The notes below the pieces were generated by a model that was not told the DNA's origin, did no database searches, and saw nothing but the letters and a program-made list of their open reading frames with translations. A DNA stretch of 64,000 nt from Pachysolen tannophilus NRRL Y-2460. Taxonomy: Eukaryota; Ascomycota; Pichiomycetes; Alaninales; Pachysolenaceae. The DNA lies in contig KV454011.1 of NCBI GenBank assembly GCA_001661245.1, positions 1,558,834-1,622,833 of the forward strand, in the 5' to 3' direction. Below are positions 60,701 through 64,000 of this stretch, in pieces (position 1 is the stretch's first letter; each line of letters starts with the position of its first letter). A program made the position numbers and the translations under genes.

Positions 60701-61287
60701 AATAAGTGTTGTGTGTTTCTCTTTTTTTTTTTCATTTCTTGTTCTTTCTGATAAGATTTATTTATATACATGTAAATGTATAGCCAATTGCTATTTTTTA
60801 TAAAAAAGGTCCTTATCCCTATTGTTTTCTCTTAAGGATGAAATATTACAACTTGTGCTAGAATACATATTGTACTTTCCCATATCATTAACTCTCAAGT
60901 AATGAATGGTATTCAAAAGATTGCAAAAAATAAAAATGAATCATCTTCTACAAATTAAGGCTAAAGAACGATAACACTTGAAAGTAAAAGCCAACCAAAA
61001 AAAGATAATTAGTCCAATCAGCATTCTGCAATTGAATCTTCAGTCTCTTTCACTCATTAATGGCAGATTGTTTAAAATACCAATTGATTGCTTTCCCATC
61101 TTTGATTTTAATCAATCAATTAAAGTTGTGTAAATTTCGTAAAGTCAATTTCTTTCATTTTTTTCGCCTTTTAATTTTCTAAATGAAGAAAACCGAAATT
61201 GCAACCAAATTATATTTTAATACATAATATTATTTTAATATCATCATTATTTTTTAAAATTTGATGTTATCTGGAATTAATTAGAGC
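60701..61287. other. Intergenic region upstream of VPH1
   Basis: AT-rich sequence with an AAAGCCAACCAAAA element (about 60984-60997). It contains the VPH1 promoter and the permease 3' flank. I see nothing else. Confidence 0.55.
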
Positions 61288-63868
61288 ATGGTGGAGACAA
61301 GTTCCAAGGAGGAATCTATTTTCCGTTAGTATATTTTAATTTATTGAAAGTTGAGTTGTGTTTTTATAGTGGTGATTAACTTACTAACAGTTGTATATAT
61401 GTGTTTGTTTTAATTTAGGCTCTGCGGAGATGTCACTCATTCAATTATATATTCCAACAGAAATTTCAAGGCAATCATTGTATTGTTTAGGAAAACTAGG
61501 TACAATTCAATTTAGGGATTTGAATGCCAAAGTTAATGCTTTCCAGAGGTCTTTTGTACAAGAAATCAAGAGATTGGACAATGTTGAAAGACAATACCGG
61601 TTTTTCTCTAATGAATTGCTGATTAGAAATATTAAAATCACTGAAGAGCCATATATGGACAGTGAAAGCAATGATTCAATTGGAAGTTTGGTAAAGGCTT
61701 CAGAAATTGATGAGTACGTTGAAAATGCAAATATATTAGAGGAAAGAGTTTCACAATTGATTGATTCATCTGAAACTTTATTGAAAAGGCAAATGGATTG
61801 CGAGCAACTGTTGCATGTTTTGAGTTGTAGTGATGAATTCTTCAAATTGAACAGTACTCAATCTTCAGATTTGATTGCATTGGAAGATGATGACGATCAA
61901 ATTCTGTTGTCTTCATTGGAGAATGGTGGTGCTCCAATTGTTAATTTTGTTGCTGGAGTTATTGCTAGAAGCAAGATTTTAGCATTACAAAAAATTTTAT
62001 GGAGAAGTTTGAGAGGAAATCTTTACATGAATTTTACAGAGATTTCTAAACCAATCTTTGATCCAAAAAGTAAGAAATTTATAGATAAAAATTGTTTTAT
62101 AATATTCGCCCATGGTGATTTATTATTATCAAGAATCCGCAAGATTTGTGAATCTATGGATAGTGATTTATATTTTGTTGAGCCTGATACCGTTGCTAGG
62201 TCCAAACAAATTTCTGAAGTTCAAAATAGATCTGCTGATATAAACAATGTATTGGATACAACAACTCGTTCTTTAAATGCAGAATTATCAGCAATTGCCG
62301 ATGAATTGTACCTGTGGTGGAATGTTATTAAGTTAGAAAAATCTATATATCAAATTCAAAATAGCTGCTACTATGATTTGGGTAGAAAATGCCTAATTGC
62401 AGAAGGTTGGGTTCCAAACAGCGAATTACAATCTGTCAAGTCGGAACTTTTCAAAATATCAAATAACTCTACAGATTCTGAAACAGTTCCAATTATCATA
62501 AACATATTAGAAACTACAAGAACACCTCCAACGTTCCACAGAACAAATAAATTCACTGTAGGATTCCAAAATATTTGTGATGCTTACGGTATTGCCACGT
62601 ATCGTGAAATTAATGCAGGGTTACCAACAATTGTTACTTTCCCATTTATGTTTGCAATTATGTTTGGTGATCTGGGCCATGGTTTTATAATGACTTTGGC
62701 AGCTTTGACTTTAGTGTTGAATGAAAAACGTATTTTAGCTATGAAAAGAGATGAAATTTTTGACATGGCTTTTGTTGGAAGATATATCCTTTTGTTAATG
62801 GGTATCTTTTCAATGTTCACCGGCCTCATGTACAATGATATCTTTTCAGTTTCTACCACGTTTTTCAAAAGTGGTTGGGAATGGCCCTCCGGGTTTGAAG
62901 TAGGTGATACGGTGTTTGCCAAGCAAGTGGGCGTATATGCTTGGGGATTTGATCCAGTTTGGCATGGTGCTGAAAATGCGTTGTTATTCTCCAATTCTTA
63001 TAAGATGAAATTATCCATTTTAATGGGTTATATGCACATGAGTTACTCTTATATGTTTTCTTTAGCAAATCATATTTATTTCAACTCAATGATAGATATA
63101 ATTGGTAATTTCATTCCCGGATTATTGTTTATGCAAGGAATTTTTGGATACTTATCGATTTGTATCATCTATAAATGGTCAGTTGATTGGATCCATATTG
63201 GGAAATCTCCACCAGGATTATTGAATATGTTGATTTCAATGTTTTTGAGTCCTGGAAATATTGAAGAAGAGCTTTATCCACACCAGGCCACTGTGCAAAT
63301 AATTCTTCTTTTAATTGCACTTGTTTGTGTTCCTTGGTTATTACTTTTGAAACCAATGTACTTCAAGTATCAGTTGTCAAAGAAACATCATTATCATCAA
63401 TTGCAAGACAACGAATCGTCTGCCGCAACTGATCTGAATAATTTGTTAGCCGATATTAACAATGATGATGATGAAGTGCATGAAGAACACACATTTGGTG
63501 ATGTTATGATTCATCAAGTCATCCACACAATTGAATTTTGTCTTAACACTGTTTCTCATACAGCATCTTACTTGAGATTGTGGGCTTTATCTTTAGCTCA
63601 TGCACAATTGAGTACGGTCTTGTGGACCATGACGATTTCTAACACGTTTGGTATGACAGGATTTATTGGTGTTTTCCTGACAGTGGTGATGTTTGCATTT
63701 TGGTTTTGCTTGACCGTTCTGATATTGGTCGTTATGGAAGGTACTTCGGCCATGTTGCATTCTTTAAGATTGCATTGGGTGGAGAGTATGAGTAAGTTTT
63801 TCGAAGGTGAAGGAACATTGTTTGAACCATTTGATTTTAAAACTGTTTTAAACCCTGGGACTGTTTAA
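61288..63868 (+). CDS. VPH1: V-ATPase Vo subunit a (Vph1/Stv1), one intron
   Basis: Exons are 61288-61324 and 61419-63868, encoding 828 residues. The 94-nt intron has GTTAGT, TTACTAAC (61381-61388) and TTTAG. Joining restores MVETSSKEESIFRSAEMSLIQ, matching the conserved EEAIFRSAEM of Vph1, which the uninterrupted frame lacks. The protein is the proton-channel stator of the vacuolar/Golgi H+-ATPase. The essential arginine is R732 (SYLRLWALSLAHAQLS; R735 in Vph1). Other landmarks are FHRTNKFTxGFQ, REINAGLPTIVTFPFMFAIMFGD and EGTSAMLHSLRLHWVE. It is closer to Vph1 than Stv1 by length. CTG occurs at residue 780 (TVxIL; Ala in yeast and human) and 311 (Ser in Vph1). Confidence 0.96.
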
Positions 63869-64000
63869 ATTTAATCTTGTTTTTTTTGATTATACGTACC
63901 ATATATACATTTAATAATTGTTCTCTTTATTTTGCTTGTATTTGACATTATAAAGAATGACTTTGTTTTATATAGATGTTTAGTTTCTTTTATATCGATT

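Noticed and set aside
1-64000. tRNA genes, rRNA, transposons or LTR elements
   Set aside because: By eye I found no T-loop plus A/B-box arrangement, no terminal repeats and no integrase, reverse transcriptase or transposase motifs; weak tRNA-like or relic copies could still be missed.

Overview
The window is about 64 kb of AT-rich (visibly near 30% GC) budding-yeast nuclear DNA. Genes are compact and mostly intronless. The three introns that can be placed in coding genes lie near the 5' ends and use GTATGT/GTAAGT/GTTAGT donors and TACTAAC-type branch points. A complex I subunit and a RAC1 GTPase exclude the Saccharomycetaceae. I infer that CTG is probably not read as leucine here. It is avoided in conserved genes, and at several alignable positions it falls where orthologues have alanine. 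That favours a CUG-Ala yeast (the Pachysolen/Nakazawaea group), with CUG-Ser as the main alternative. All products are named on the standard translation with this caveat.

Layout. 0-9.6 kb: Mpv17/PMP22-family membrane protein, BUD14, KAP104, and DAL1 on the minus strand. 9.6-16 kb: a gene-free 6.4 kb stretch with a run of 326 Ns flanked by a duplicated 148-bp segment (probably an assembly artefact), ending in a leader with a probable 5'UTR intron and uORFs ahead of a glutamine-rich putative regulator (16-18 kb). 19-26 kb: full-length ABCG transporter, NPC2, vacuolar iron permease FTH1. 26-37 kb (minus): nuclear-basket MLP1, mitochondrial ETR1, and an unrecognised low-complexity protein. 37-42.4 kb: DMT transporter, MRPL22, complex I 9.5 kDa subunit, SHR3, RPS3. 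43-51 kb: RAC1 (two introns), NOP6, hexokinase, MLH3. 51-61 kb: Zn2Cys6 activator, secreted agmatinase-like ureohydrolase, MATE transporter, NCS1 permease. 61-64 kb: V-ATPase subunit a (VPH1), split by one intron just after its start.

Most genes are unrelated housekeeping functions. The exception is 51-61 kb, where a zinc-cluster regulator, a guanidino-nitrogen hydrolase and two transporters adjoin one another. A CGG-palindrome half-site (AATTCCGCT) occurs in the two promoter regions serving the hydrolase/MATE pair and the permease. The core TCCGCTC also occurs upstream of DAL1. This suggests a small nitrogen-scavenging regulon.

No tRNA, rRNA, transposon, LTR element or CRISPR array was recognised.
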